Assembly: GCA_027924585.1 (NCBI GenBank)
Contig: BSBM01000068.1
Span: forward strand, 8,600,501 to 8,664,500
Direction of reading: 5' to 3'
DNA from: Larix kaempferi
Lineage: Eukaryota > Streptophyta > Pinopsida > Pinales > Pinaceae
Length of the DNA stretch: 64,000 bases
Part shown: positions 11,690-22,794 of the stretch, in pieces
Layout: each line of letters begins with the position of its first letter
How positions within the stretch are numbered: position 1 is the first letter of the stretch
The notes under the pieces: model-generated
The model's input: the letters and a program-made list of their open reading frames with translations, nothing else
Told to the model about the DNA's origin: nothing
Database searches by the model: none
Made by a program: the position numbers and the translations under genes

Positions 11690-12664
11690 ACCAAATTCTT
11701 TACTAAACTCGTTCTTCAATTAGGATACCATTAAATCCATATGAAAGTGGTGGACATGCCCAAGACAAATTTCCACACTCATGACAATCATTATGAATTC
11801 TTAGGCATGACCTTCAGCCTATGTAATATCTTTCACCCTTTCTTCCACCATTTTCTCCTAGTTTTGTTTGATAATATCTAGTCTATAGCCCCACCATTTT
11901 CTCCTAGTTTTATTCGATAATATCTAGTCTCTTTCTTGTACCTTGTAATTATTAAAGGATCACCCGTTATTTGTGAAACACTAAAAATGTGCTTTTGGGG
12001 TAATTAAGGTTGAATATTTGGGCCATATTCTGAGTCAAGATGGTGTACATGTGAACCCCAAGAAAGTGGAAGCTTTGCAAAACTAGCCTCACACCAAAAC
12101 TCTTAAGAGCTTGAGGGGGTTCCTTGGATTTATTGTCTGCTATCATAATTTTGTGAAAATTTATAGTAATATTGGAGCTCCTCTTACATCATTACCCAAA
12201 AGGAATTTTTTCTACTAGAATGAGATAGTAGAGAAGGCCTTCTTTTCCCTAAAGGATGTTATGTGCACTGTGCATGTTTTAGCCATACTAGACTTCACTA
12301 AGACTTTTGTATTAAAGTGTAACATCTCTAGCCATGGCTTGGGAGCGGTATTACTACAAGAAAAATTCCCATTAGCCTTCATGAGTAAGAAACTAGGTGA
12401 GTAGAACTTGGGAAATTCCACTTATGAAAAAATGCAGCGATCTGAGTGGAACTTGGACAAGTCCACCTATGAAAAAAATGATGGTCATACCTTACATCGT
12501 TGAGACATGGAGACCATGTCTAATTGGGCAATGTTTTTAGATCAAGATCAACCATCATACTATCAAGTATTTCCTAGAACAATGGTTTTCCTCAGTAGAA
12601 CAACATAAATGGGTCACTAATATGTTGAGGTATGATTTAATGAGATCATCATTAAGAAGGGTTG
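11690..12664 (+). pseudogene. element F: Ty3/gypsy RT and RNase H remnant (left part)
   Basis: Degenerate gypsy pol. Near 11725 a G-Y-H-x-I-H-M-K-V-V-D-M-P-K-T stretch matches the RT fingers/palm. It is followed by H-Y-E-F-L-G-M-T-F-S-L, then a duplicated catalytic segment, then V-E-Y-L-G-H-I-L-S-Q-D-G-V at about 12010 and L-R-G-F-L-G-F. RNase H follows, with H-G-L-G-A-V-L-L-Q and, after indels, E-Q-W-F-S-S-V-E-Q-H-K-W. The sequence reaches I-I-I-K-K-G at 12664, where element A is inserted, and the same pol sentence resumes after A at 56259 with N-N-V-V and F-E-E-E-G-S-L-F-S. Many stops and indels make it the oldest layer. Its 5' LTR, PBS and gag were not found in the window. Confidence 0.8.
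11845..11936 (+). repeat. 46-bp tandem duplication inside F RT active-site region
   Basis: 'ccaccattttctcctagttt' begins copies at 11845 and 11891 (period 46). Each copy can encode F-L-L-V-L-F-D-N-I, the position of the RT catalytic (Y/F)xDD box, with the second Asp replaced by Asn. The duplication therefore copied a dead active site and shifts frame. Confidence 0.75.
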
Positions 12665-13637
12665 TGCTGCAGGAGGATCTGATCCTAGGATGAATAGTCA
12701 AAGTTAGTTGACATGAAGAAGGCCGACCAGAGGGAGTGCCGACGACCACTGGTGCGGAGGATCAGATTGTCTTTCTAAGTCAATGAGTCGAGTAGGAGCA
12801 GTCAATGCGTATATCGATAGAAGAAGCGAAATGTCGAGAGTCGACATGTCAAAGGTCAACAGATGACGGGGTAGCAGTAGGTACGTTGAGGGTCGACATG
12901 TTGTTGAGTCGTGACTCCGACAAGTTTTGGCATGAGCCAAGCGAGGAGGAAGGGGCGGACTGGCGAATCCTAGAAGTGCGAAAGGAAGCCGACAGTATAG
13001 TCGAGGCAGTGACGTGACCGACTACGGTAGCAGTGTCGGAAGGATGCACATAAAGTCAATGAGAGTACTTGAAAATAGTTCGGGGTTGCTAAGGAATTTA
13101 ATGGCAGTTATTGCAGGTGGGTGAAGATGTGACAGATATCGTCACAAGCAGGGGCACTGACATTTGCAGGTCTGCAGGATCTAAGGAGATCAACAGTTAG
13201 AGGAAGTGTGTCTCAAGGATCGGAGTGATCTCGGAAACAGCAGCAGCAGAGTAGAATGATTGTGCGCAGACATAGAGCATGGGAGTTCAATTCGATCAGC
13301 AGAGGATCGGGAGAGCAGAGTTTGGGGAGAATGATTGGAGAGAACAGTCACACATATTTCGAATGCAGAGAAGATCGAGCCATAGCTCAGAGCTCCGTAG
13401 TGAACCAGGAGAGGGTGATGGTTGACACACTGATATAGCACACAGTTACTTATGTATTGTATTTGGTTAAGGCCGACAATAGTTAGCTATTATTTTCCTT
13501 GCAGTTTGCATCGTAGCCGTTTCAGTAGAAGTAATATAAGCCAGCTTTTGGCATCCTATTAACATCTTGTCTATGTGAATGCGTGTATTGTGTGTACTTG
13601 TTAAGCAAGAACCTTTTGTATAAGACACCTTCCGTTA
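12665..13637 (+). repeat. element A 5' LTR
   Basis: Begins TGCTGCAGGAGG directly after TSD ggttg and ends ...ccttccgtta (ancestral CA, now TA) two bases before the PBS. It matches 55256-56253 over its length with many substitutions. A TATA-like 'taatataag' lies near 13530, before the R/U5-like end. The stretch contains several 'gtcgaca' words. Confidence 0.88.
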
Positions 13638-13639
13638 GT

Positions 13640-13651
13640 TGGTATCAGAGC
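13640..13651 (+). promoter_or_regulatory. element A primer-binding site, initiator tRNA-Met
   Basis: TGGTATCAGAGC, the exact 12-mer complementary to the 3' end of plant initiator tRNA-Met, lies two bases after the 5' LTR. It fixes the orientation and left LTR boundary of A. Confidence 0.92.
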
Positions 13652-13805
13652 CCAGAAGTGAGTTCGGTCGAGTTGAAGCAGTATCTTGAGGATAGGAGGG
13701 ACTACGAGTGTGTTTACAGCTCCAACTGCGGTTGGGTAGAGTTGTCCATGACTTGTTGAAGTGCAGTTGCAATAGGACAGAGTGGAGTTTCAGCCGAGGT
13801 TGAGA

Positions 13806-14880
13806 ATGGCTCATAGAGGCATTGGACGAAGAGCGCGTGGCGCAATAGTCATAGTTGATCGTGAGATGTTCGACGAGTGCGTCCAAACAATGCGAAATTT
13901 GACAAATTAAGTTGCATCGATCAAAGAAAGCCAAAGGCGTGGTTGTATTCCTGATGCATTAGACCACAACGACGAAGAGGTCGAAGAAGTGGAAGCATGG
14001 GAAGTCGCAGGAGAAGAACCAGAAGACAAATTGATCAAATTTTTGACGGATATGAGAGGTCAGACAAAGATAGATGTACGTACCTACTCAGGAAGTCTGG
14101 ATCCAGAAGACTTGATCGACTGGTTCAGAGAGATGGAGAAATACTTCGACATTGAGCAGATCGAGGATCCTAAACGAGTTAAGACTGCATGTCTGAGGTA
14201 GAAGGGTCATGCCTCATTGTGGTGGGACAATGTGCAGGCTGACAGAGTCAAGAAGGGCAAGGAGAAAATCAAGTCTTGGGATAGGATGGTCACCAAGCTG
14301 AAAGGGAAGTTGTTTCTAAATGACTATGTGATTTCGTTGTTCCGAAGTTACAGAACTTTTGACAAAAAGAGATGACTATGAAGGAATACACGGAAGATTT
14401 CTACAGACTATCGATAAGGTCGCAACAGATCGATGAAGGAGAAGAAGTTGTCTCTAGATATGTGAACGGCTTGAAATATGCCATTCAGGATAAATTGAGC
14501 ATGTCAAGATTCAAAGCGGCTGGTGAAGCCTACCAGTTAGCTCTAAAGGAAGAAGAGAAACTCTCGAGGAAATCCGCAGCGACCAAAGGTAGGATGACTA
14601 GTTGGGGTGCAAAGACTGTTTTTGTGAAAGGTCAAAGTAGCGGTTACAGGAGGGAATCTGTCGAAGAGAACTGACGAATGGAAGGGACATTGACAAGGGA
14701 GAAAGCGCGAGAAAACCGACGTGATGGTTGAGAAACACGCGGTCGAGGTGCGTATGGTCGAAGTGGTCCATCTGACAGAAAAGGAGCTGACAAACCAACC
14801 ATAATCTGTTAAAAGTGTCATGGAGCAGGACACAAGGCATATGAATGCCCAGAGAACTTACATACTACAGAGGAGTCGAA
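13806..14880 (+). pseudogene. element A gag
   Basis: The start at 13806 gives M-A-H-R-G-I-G-R-R-A-R-G. The capsid region includes Y-S-G-S-L-D-P-E-D-L-I-D-W-F and L-W-W-D-N-V, then K-E-Y-T-E-D-F-Y-R-L and R-Y-V-N-G-L. A CCHC knuckle sits at 14807-14848 (C-x-K-C-H-G-A-G-H-K-A-Y-E-C). Gag would form the particle and bind RNA. In-frame stops include TAA in the early region, TAG after C-L-R at about 14199 and TAA inside the knuckle. A frameshift lies near 14350, where the chain changes frame before K-E-Y-T-E-D. The stops that I can compare with family consensus sit mostly at expected Gln codons. Confidence 0.85.
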
Positions 14881-15729
14881 ATCCAGACATCGAAGGGATG
14901 AGCAATTCGACGAGAGGAAAGAATCGGCATCCGACAGCAATGAGGACGAGAAGAAGAAGAATCGAAACCTGATGCTTAGGAAAACATTGGTTCAAGAAGA
15001 CCGACGCGATGAGCGAGAGCTGGCACAGCAAAAGGCTATCTTTCGAACCAAAGTGCGAATTGACGAATGGCGTTGCAAGACCATAGTTGATGGTGGAAGC
15101 ACTGAGAATCTTGTGTTGACAGAGGTCATCGACAGGATCGTGTTGAAATTTTGAGAACATCCACACCCTTACAAGATCTCATGGCTATAGAAAGGACATC
15201 ATGTGAAGGTGACCAAACAGTTCCTGATTAACTTCAGAGTTGAAGGATTTGAAGACAATGTACTGTGCGACGTAATCCTAATGGACGTGTGCTATCTATT
15301 GTTAACGATACCATGGAAATATGATCGGAAAATGATCTATGATGGTCGAGCCAACACAGTCATAGTGTGGAAGAATGGCGTGCAAAGGACTCTTAAGCCG
15401 AAGCTGGAGGAGCCAACTGACGATAAGCAAGGTGAAAGCAACTTTTGGGAGAAACGAGTGCTAATGTGTTCAGCGAAAGAATTCCTTACGGAAGAGGAAA
15501 AGCAGTCGGGGTGTTTTTCTATCATTCCGAAAGGACCATGTGTCAAGAGGACGATAATGGAGAAGATTCTGGTCGATATCGGAAAGATGCTTGATGAGTT
15601 TCGAAGCATAATAGTCGATGAGACACCGACGGAATTTCCACCGACGAGAAGCATATCCCATCAAATTGACTTGATTCCAGGGTCGAGTCTGCCAAACAAA
15701 GTGCCGCATAGGATGAGTCTGACAAAAGG
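14881..15729 (+). pseudogene. element A protease and beginning of RT
   Basis: After a charged linker, an aspartic protease reads C-K-T-I-V-D-G-G-S-T-E-N-L-V at about 15075-15115. The D-G-G variant is common in plant gypsy elements in place of D-S/T-G. Then follow G-H-H-V-K-V and C-D-V-I-L-M-D-V-C-Y-L-L. From about 15590, L-D-E-F-R-S-I-I-V-D-E and H-Q-I-D-L-I-P-G-S-S-L-P-N-K begin the RT. The frame breaks off at S-L-T-K (15729), where B is inserted, and RT resumes at 46163. There are TGA and TAG stops near 15152 and 15189. Confidence 0.85.
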
Positions 15730-17320
15730 TGTTGGGATTGGCCCAAGTGGGGCATTTTGAGGAAGAATAAGTTTTGGAACTGCAAAGTTGAGGGCAGTTC
15801 AGCTAAAGTATTTTTGGTACAATTTTTTGGGATGCTGCGAAGTTGCGTGTAGCGCAGCGTCGGAAGAGTTGCAAAGATCGGTGTTGCGAGGAGGCAGTGC
15901 TGTGATGTGTCCAGTCTATAAAGATCCAACAAGGAAGAGTGTTGGATGGAAGATGGCACGTGTTCCGGTTAGACCGTTGGTGGTCTATTTTTGGTAAAGA
16001 TGCTCCAGGAGTGCCAAGTGACAGGTAGGACCAAATCAGGAAGAAAGCAATTGGTCACACACCTGAAAGATACCACTACCTGAACCAGTCGCACGAGACC
16101 ATTAGAGGAAGAATGACTCAGTGAAAGTGACCTGTTGGCATGCACACAACAGGAAGGTCGATAGCGACATGAAGCATGCGTGGAAGACCATCACGATGGA
16201 ATATTCGCTACCAAGAGATAGCAGTCCGGTTTTGGGGAACCGTGACAGTTTTGTAAACCTAAGGGTTTTTTGCCTGTGAATTGTAAAGACATGACCTACA
16301 GGCATGATCTATAAGAAGGCATATTTTGTATGGGAAAGGGTTACTCTTCCTTGTTGGATTATTGAATACCCTTCATTTTGGTTAAGCTTTGAATATTGTT
16401 GCATCTTTTAAGCTTAGTGTTATTGTAAAGACTCTGCAAGCTGAGTGCGCAGAGATCTAGTTAAGAGAAGAGAGTCTGCAGCTGAGTGCGGAAACAAAGA
16501 ATTGTTGTACCCTTCCCAAAGACTAATATAACAACAGTTCTTGTGGACCTAGCCTCCATCCATGGGGTGAACCATGTTAAATACCATGTAGTGTGATTGT
16601 TGTGTTTCTGCATTTGCTTATTTTCCTACTTCGAATGTCTGTATTCTCATTTATAAGTTGTATGTTAATGCTTTTATATGTATTCACCATAGAGCAAAGA
16701 TGGGAATAATATGTTAAATCTTACATGAGTAGATGGATGATGAATGCGCAGTATTCTAAATTGGTGGGAATACCAGTTTATCGAATCATCACAAGTATAT
16801 GTAACGTTCAGATTGTATAACCTTTCATCACGCAACACTGGGTGCGCGTAGTAGTGTATGTTTTGTCTACTTGCATTTGTTAGAAGGCTAATTAATCTAA
16901 GGCAGTAGATGACCGAATGTGTGTTAGAGTAAAATCTCTATTATTGGTTAAGCTTGGAGAAGGAAGTGTATAAATCTAATGTGTTGTCCTATTAATTGTA
17001 TCCTGCTTGAACCGCGTAGCCCTTGGGTGCGCAGCAGTTAGTTTGTAGAAGTGTGGACCGCGAGGCAGTCTATCGTCGTGCAGTCCCCAGTTCGCAGCGC
17101 AAGTCCGATAATGCGTTGTGTAGTAGCCTGTCTGAACAACTCATCACGTCACTGTGGAAACTTGATTCTGCAGTGCCCATAGCTACACCTTGGTTGAGAC
17201 CTCAGCCTATTCGTAGGCTGTTGCCGAAAGGGCCAATGAGAAGGGGTTTGTTGGTTAAGTGAAACTACAAAGAACTTGGGTCTACATTGGAAAACCTCTA
17301 GATCAGTTTATAAGCCAACA
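15730..17320 (+). repeat. element B 5' LTR
   Basis: 1,591 bp, TGTTGGGATTGGCCC to ...TATAAGCCAACA. The same sequence recurs as the split 3' LTR (37413-38429 plus 45586-46162). A promoter-like 'tctataagaaggca' at about 16307 is preceded by a conserved 'aaagacatgacctac' block that is also present in element C LTRs. The two B LTRs differ by roughly a tenth of sites by eye. Confidence 0.9.
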
Positions 17321-17322
17321 AA

Positions 17323-17340
17323 TGGTTCCGTTGCTGTGCT
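17323..17340 (+). promoter_or_regulatory. element B primer-binding site, degenerate tRNA-Asp/Asn type
   Basis: TGGTTCCGTTGCTGTG starts two bases after the LTR. It resembles the TGGCGCCGTTGCCGGG site used by many Athila/Tat elements, with several mismatches. Element C has TGGTTATGTTGCCGAG at the equivalent place, and the two together preserve the GTTGC-G core. Confidence 0.6.
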
Positions 17341-17367
17341 AAGAATCCGTGATGAGTTTAAGTCGTG

Positions 17368-17874
17368 ATGTGCGATGCGGAAGAAGTTGAGCTGGGCGTC
17401 GACTTTTGGTATCTAGACAGGAAAGAAATCTGGGCTTGGTGTGACAAGATTGAGAGAGACTTTGCAAGGAAGGAAAACAGAAACCTGCATCTCTCTGACA
17501 TTCAGTGGTTGAATAAGTACTTGTGGAAAGATGTGCACGAAGTTTTCTGGGCATCTTTTGGATGCGAGCTACACGAGTGGTTGTCAAGACTCGTAGAACA
17601 CAGAAACTATATACCACGAAGCGCGCTGACCGAGTGGACACCGTAGCTTATTGAACAACTCAAAGCACTAGATAGTCCATTCGTCCGAGCAGTCGATTTT
17701 TGGGTCGACAGTACATTACAAAGTTTTGTGACGCAATTCGCTGTGGACATGCTAAAGTCCTACAGTGTAGCCGAAAGAGATTTTTTTAAGGGAATCAGAG
17801 GTAAGTATCTGAACAACTTCAGTTTATACATTAAAATGCTTCTAGCTGAGAAAGGTGTTTTTAGAATGCAGTAA
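17368..17874 (+). pseudogene. element B ORF1 (unknown protein between PBS and gag)
   Basis: This is a small ORF of 168 codons upstream of gag. It has one internal stop (TAG at 17644, where C has Glu) and otherwise the same frame to TAA at 17872. It is rich in Trp and charged residues, with K-E-I-W-A-W-C-D-K-I-E-R-D-F and Y-L-W-K-D-V-H-E-V-F-W-A-S-F. It ends L-Y-I-K-M-L-L-A-E-K-G-V-F-R-M-Q. It aligns end to end with the intact ORF at 50351 in element C. Ogre/Tat elements are known to carry an ORF before gag with unknown function; whether this one is homologous I cannot tell. Gag starts 18 bases after its stop. Confidence 0.8.
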
Positions 17875-17891
17875 AATTGTTGAAATCTATC

Positions 17892-19900
17892 ATGGTCAAT
17901 AGCATTTTTAGTGAGTCTGACGAAGAGACACATAACCTAACAAGTGGGAAAAGATATAAGTATACACCTAAGAAGCAGAATTCTAGTGGATCTGGACTCC
18001 GCATAGACATTGACTCAGAAGACAAACCTGATAGCCGAACCTCACTCCTATCTTCCACCTGTCAGCCTATTATGCCCCAGAATCCACTAGTTGTGAACAC
18101 CACACCTCTCATTGCACGTATCCAACCAGTTTAGAACCTCACAATCGTGAACATTCAGCATAGTACCACATTCATTTTTTTCACACAGAGCACTGCGCCA
18201 AACCCTCCACCACCTAGAAGAAGCATGACTGAGGACATTAAACTGTTGATATTCAAGGGAACGGGTCTAGAAGACCCTGATCAACATTGGTTTCTATGTG
18301 AAGCCGTTTGGAGTGTAAAGCAAGTACAGGACAATGTTGTGAAGTAAGCGCAGCTTGTTACCACCCTTAGAGATAGAGCCTTGCATTGGTTCATGAAATA
18401 TTCTCAAGCACAACCGAGAACCCTATTAGAAATCAAGGATGCACTCGTAGCAGAGTTTAAGAAACCAAAGTCAGAGTCACACTGTATAACAGAATTGAAA
18501 GAAATCAAACAAAAACCTAATGAAACAGTTTGGGAGTTTGATCATAAATTTAATACTTTGTTGGACCAAGTAACATTTCTCATAGCACCGCAACAACACA
18601 AGGAATGGTTTATAGCCGTGTTGTTGCCTCACATCAGACAGCCTTTAATGCAACAGAAGGTGGCTTCGCAGTCAAAAGCCTTGGAAATCACGATGAAGTT
18701 GGAAGCTTCACCAATGGAAGAAACTAGCATTGGCATGTCACAGATTCCGAACCAGTTAGCTACCCTGCCATTACAGTTATAGGATATCAAACAGGGAAAG
18801 AAAGAAAGACAGGAAGTCTGGTGTATAGGTTGTAAGGGAGAAGGACACACTAAGAATAATTGTCCTTTATTCCAAGACTTCCTTAACATGGGAGGACCAA
18901 AGCCATTGAATCCGCACCTAGGGCCATGGTGTGAGATTTGCATAACCAGAGGACATTGGCCAAAAGACTGTCACATGATACAGAAATATGTAAGAACTCC
19001 TAAAAACTTATATTGTAATTTATGTAAGTCAGTAGGGCATGACGAGTCCAATTGCCGCGCATATGAGCTCATGCTAGAAAGAAATAGAGAAATTGAACAT
19101 ATGTATGGAGGGATATACAGAGTCCAAGGAGAGACTCCTCATAAACAAGAAAATGCACAGCAGGACCAGGGAGGATATAGAGGTTGCGAAGGATACCGTG
19201 GGAGAGGAAGGAATAATGGCCCGATGCAAGGATGAGGCCAAGGCCAAGTAATCTATTACAAATGTGGCCAAGCGGGTCACGTATCTAGAGATTGTACCAA
19301 CCCATGCACTACATGCAACTATTGTAGCTCTTTCGATAATGTTATTGAAGACTGCCCAGTGTTGGAGGTAGAAATGTAGAAGAGAAAACGGCCAGAGGCG
19401 CCGACACCAAATATCTAGTTGATTGCAGCAGAAAGGAGAAGTACGGATCAAAGTATTAATGTAGTAACACGCAGTGGTGCTGCGACAGGGTGAGATAGAG
19501 GAGCAGATGCTTCGACTTCTGGAGGTTTTGATACTAAGCAGACTCCTCTTGAAATGATATGGATAAGGAAAGCCACTGGGAAAGAACCCCCCTTTGACTT
19601 GAAGAAGAACAAAGAAACCTTTGAAGAAGCGCGGGATATCTTCAAAGAGCCAGCACCTAGTTCATCGAGAATCTCATTGCGCAACAAATTACCGCATATG
19701 GAGGATATGCTGGCTGCATTTGACAGAATGAGTGCCACAACAGAGACATGCACCGCTGTTGCGCAATTTCTCAGGAGCTGCATGAAGTTGCTAAAGAGTC
19801 CAAATGCGATACCAAAGTTACAGAAGGTGATGGACCAATATGAACCGTGCAGTGAAACTGAAACTACTGATAGCGCAGTTCATCATATTAAGAAACACAA
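17892..19900 (+). pseudogene. element B gag with a zinc-knuckle array
   Basis: Starts ATG at 17892. A low-complexity, Ser/Pro-rich N-terminus leads to the capsid region, with F-K-G-T-G-L-E-D-P-D-Q-H-W-F and A-L-H-W-F-M-K-Y-S-Q-A-Q-P-R. Cysteine-rich knuckles then follow: C-x2-C-K-G-E-G-H-x4-C, C-E-I-C-x3-G-H-x4-C, C-N-L-C-K-S-V-G-H-x4-C and a C-G-Q-A-G-H-x4-C variant, plus a Cys-rich C-T-N-P-C-T-T-C-N-Y-C segment. The knuckles lie at about 18825-19360. The Gly/Arg-rich stretch near 19170-19230 resembles an RNA-binding RGG region. Several stops interrupt it, but it stays in one frame into protease, so Gag-protease was one polyprotein. Confidence 0.87.
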
Positions 19901-20390
19901 GAGAACATGGAAGGAAATGAGACTCAGTGCGCAGATAGGAGACTACGAAATGGATGAGATCATTCTTGATTTGGGATCAGAAGTGAATTTATTAACCAAG
20001 CAGGCATGGAAGTAGATGGGGAGACCAAAGCTGTTATGGTCACCTATACAGTTGAGAATGGCCAATCAGGAGAAAGTCATACCCTTTGGACGGTTATCCA
20101 ATGTGATTGTTGACATTGATGGAGTGTAGAGTCACGCATATTTTGAGGTTATTGAGATTGTGGACGACAATCAACCTTTTCCTGCGCTGTTAGGAATTGA
20201 CTTGGTTATCGATAACTTCACCATCATAAACTTGAAGACCAAGAATATGATCTTCGAAAGAAAGCATCTCAGAGTCATCACACCATTGGACCCTGCGGAT
20301 GGAGACAGATACAACGAGCCGATTCAGGAGGAATCTAGGGCTAAAGATTTGGACCGACTGTACAAGATGACTACAAACCAGTAAGATTAC
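19901..20390 (+). pseudogene. element B aspartic protease
   Basis: I-G-D-Y-E-M-D-E-I-I-L-D-L-G-S-E-V-N-L-L at about 19935-20000 carries the catalytic Asp in a D-L-G-S box, where retroviral enzymes have D-T/S-G. W-S-P-I-Q-L-R-M-A-N-Q, the flap-like region, and P-A-L-L-G-I-D near 20187-20207 follow. It is in the same frame as Gag. TAG stops replace residues at about 20013 and 20127. It ends at a TAA at 20383, after which the same frame continues into the linker. Confidence 0.82.
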
Positions 20391-21020
20391 ATTAATCCTA
20401 TTGCATATGGTACACTCAGCTGGAGATGCAACAACTCTTGCATTTCAGACTCCGACGCAGGATTGGAGAATTGGCAAAGCCGCATGCACGAAGTATCAGC
20501 AAGGAGATGTGTGCAGGTAACAAAGTCACTACACTGGTTTGGAAAGGAGGTAAGCCCAATCCCCACCTATGATGGTTTTGCTAATGTTTATTCATTTATT
20601 AAAGAATATACTGCAGCAATTGCATAAGAACATCGCTTACCAGCATTAGACATGGCACTATGCGAGACACCTGTCAGATGGTGGGATACGCATAAGCAAA
20701 CATTGACCACATGGGATCAATGCAGAATTAAGATGTAGATCAGGTTTGATGATTAAGTTACCATATATTTTGAGAAGTACAATGGACAGACAGATCCAAG
20801 ACATCATATTGAGGTCTGTTCACAAGCATGGGAGGAGAGACCAAAGACAGAATGGGTGCATTTGTTTGTGCACACGCTGGACGACGAAATTCCCAAGATT
20901 GGGCCATGCTGACTGCGAACTTCCAGAAGGGCTTCAGCTTTAAGGATGAAAACCCAACTATACACGATGCTCTGTAAATAGTTAAGGAGGGCATTATCAG
21001 AGAAGATTGTCCACATAGGA
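20391..21020 (+). pseudogene. element B capsid-like domain between protease and RT
   Basis: In frame with the protease, the chain reads P-I-P-T-Y-D-G-F-A-N-V-Y-S-F-I-K-E-Y, then A-L-C-E-T-P-V-R-W-W-D-T-H, Y-N-G-Q-T-D-P-R-H-H-I-E-V-C, E-W-V-H-L-F-V-H-T-L-D and F-Q-K-G-F-S-F-K-D-E-N-P. The pattern of 'Y-x-G-x-x-D-P-x-x-H' followed by 'W-V-H-x-F' is that of Retrotrans_gag capsid domains. Gag proper already ended near 19.4 kb, so this is a second capsid-like copy inside pol. Two or more stops and a frame change at about 20900 are present. A degenerate linker remains the alternative. Confidence 0.6.
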
Positions 21021-21022
21021 AT

Positions 21023-21867
21023 ATGACTTTAGAGGAATTCTTCGGAATGGACAACATACTTGCGAACTTACAGACAGAATGGAAGGAACAAGTAGAGCAT
21101 TCTATGGAATGTTACAACCTAGCTGAAGAGGTTGAAGGAAAAGAAGAAAGTGATGAGGAGGACCCATGCAATGTTAAGATACCTGATTCAGAAGGTATGT
21201 GTGACGTAGAGGGACCTCCGTTGGAAATCCCAGACATGAGTGGACCTGTAAAGACAAAGAAAGTGAACATTGGCACCAGTGAAGAGTCAAAGTTCACAGC
21301 TATTAGAGACTACTGGGATGATCAGACTATTATGGAGATCGCAGATACAATACATGAATATCAAGAGATATTTCCGACTAAATTTACAGAGATGAAGGGA
21401 ATTTTGGGAGACCTAGGGGTTATGAAAATACCTCTTAATCCAGGCATGAAGTCGGCTAAGCAAAGGCCATACCGACTGAACCCGTGTTACAAAGAAAGAG
21501 TAAGAGCAGAGCTGGATAAGATGCTCGATGCAGGGATCATTGAGCCAGTTGAAGAATCTGAGTGGATAAGCCCCATGGTTGTCCAAGATAAGAAAAAAAA
21601 AGGTGAGATCAGGATTTGTGTGGATCTCAGAAAATTGAACGATGCTTCCATGCACAACCCATTTCCTACTCCTTTTACAAATGAGGTGCTTGATAATGTT
21701 GGAGGAAATGAAGCCTACTCCTTTACTGATGGTTTTTCGGGGTATCATCAAATAAGAATTGATCCCGCGGATAGTCACAAGACTACTTTTGCTACAGAAT
21801 GGGGGTCATTCCAATACACAGTAATTCCATTTGGTCTGAAGACCGCACCCGCCATCTTTTCCAGAGT
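21023..21867 (+). pseudogene. element B reverse transcriptase, first part
   Basis: An acidic linker leads to RT. A-G-I-I-E-P-V-E-E-S-E-W-I-S-P-M-V and R-I-C-V-D-L-R-K-L-N are followed by P-F-P-T-P-F, A-Y-S-F-T-D-G-F-S-G-Y-H-Q-I-R-I (the first catalytic Asp, in F-T-D-G) and I-P-F-G-L-K-T-A-P-A-I-F-S-R. The frame is open for about 280 codons. It is cut at S-R-V (21867) by element E, and the next residues, V-V-A-T-F and the Y-F-D-D catalytic box, lie at 31655 onward. Confidence 0.9.
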
Positions 21868-22794
21868 TGTGTTGGAGAAAACTCACTATGGCTTGGAGTA
21901 GACCACAATAGATAGATGACTACCAGAAATCAACGCAATTCCCAATGCTATGCTATATAAATGACAATGCTAAGATAATTAAGAATATAACCAACCTCGA
22001 TCCAAATGTTTGATGTAGATCCCCGTTGGATCTTTTCAATCCGTGCACTTGAATCTGCAAATTAGTCTTGACAGCCAATATACAACAAGTACATATAATA
22101 TATAAACAACATTAACATCATCAATAGCAATGGCCCATGATATAACAAGTAAATGCAACCCAATGTAAGATAAACAACATTTACAACATTAATGGATGAG
22201 AATATGAGTATTTCTATTAATAAACAAGAAGAAGTACAATGTGATACGACCTCTTGCTGGCAACCAATCTGAACCAAGATCTGGATCAATCCACTTGCGC
22301 CTCCACCAATTCAATCCTCCATGAATGGAAAACTCAAAATACGGTAGGAGTTTGGAAGGTGAACATAAAGGGTTCACAACTACAAGGATCAATGAGTGTA
22401 GACTCAAGTTTGGGAAAAAATCCACTAGAGTTCTCTTGCTCTTCTTTCTCCTCCCGTCCATAAGCCATATGTGCTCAATATATAGTCCTCTCAAAGGTAA
22501 GTGAAAGGACACATCGAGGCATTTCTTGGGCAGATGGAGAGCCAAAGGTCACCCTATGACCCCTTTTTGTGAGTAAAAAGTAATAAACTAGTGATTTTTA
22601 CCATTTTACATGCTACCCACGGGCTATAGTGATGCAACTCATAGGTATGCCCACTATAATGATGCAACAAGCGTACAAGGGAAAAATAGGGGAAAATAGT
22701 GTATGAAGTATATAAAATGGTTATGAGTCAGTGGAATGGATCCTCTAGGCCAAAGAGTGCTGATTCTCACAAGGTGGAAGATTACGTTGTAACA
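21868..22794 (-). repeat. element E 3' LTR (sense), 927 bp
   Basis: Read on minus it runs TGTTACAACGTAATC ... CTCCAACACA. Its TGTTACAACG end is repeated at 31526-31649, which identifies the LTR. The adjacent sequence at 22795-22812, read on minus as CACATTAGGGGGCATC, is a good polypurine tract immediately before the LTR. Confidence 0.85.
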
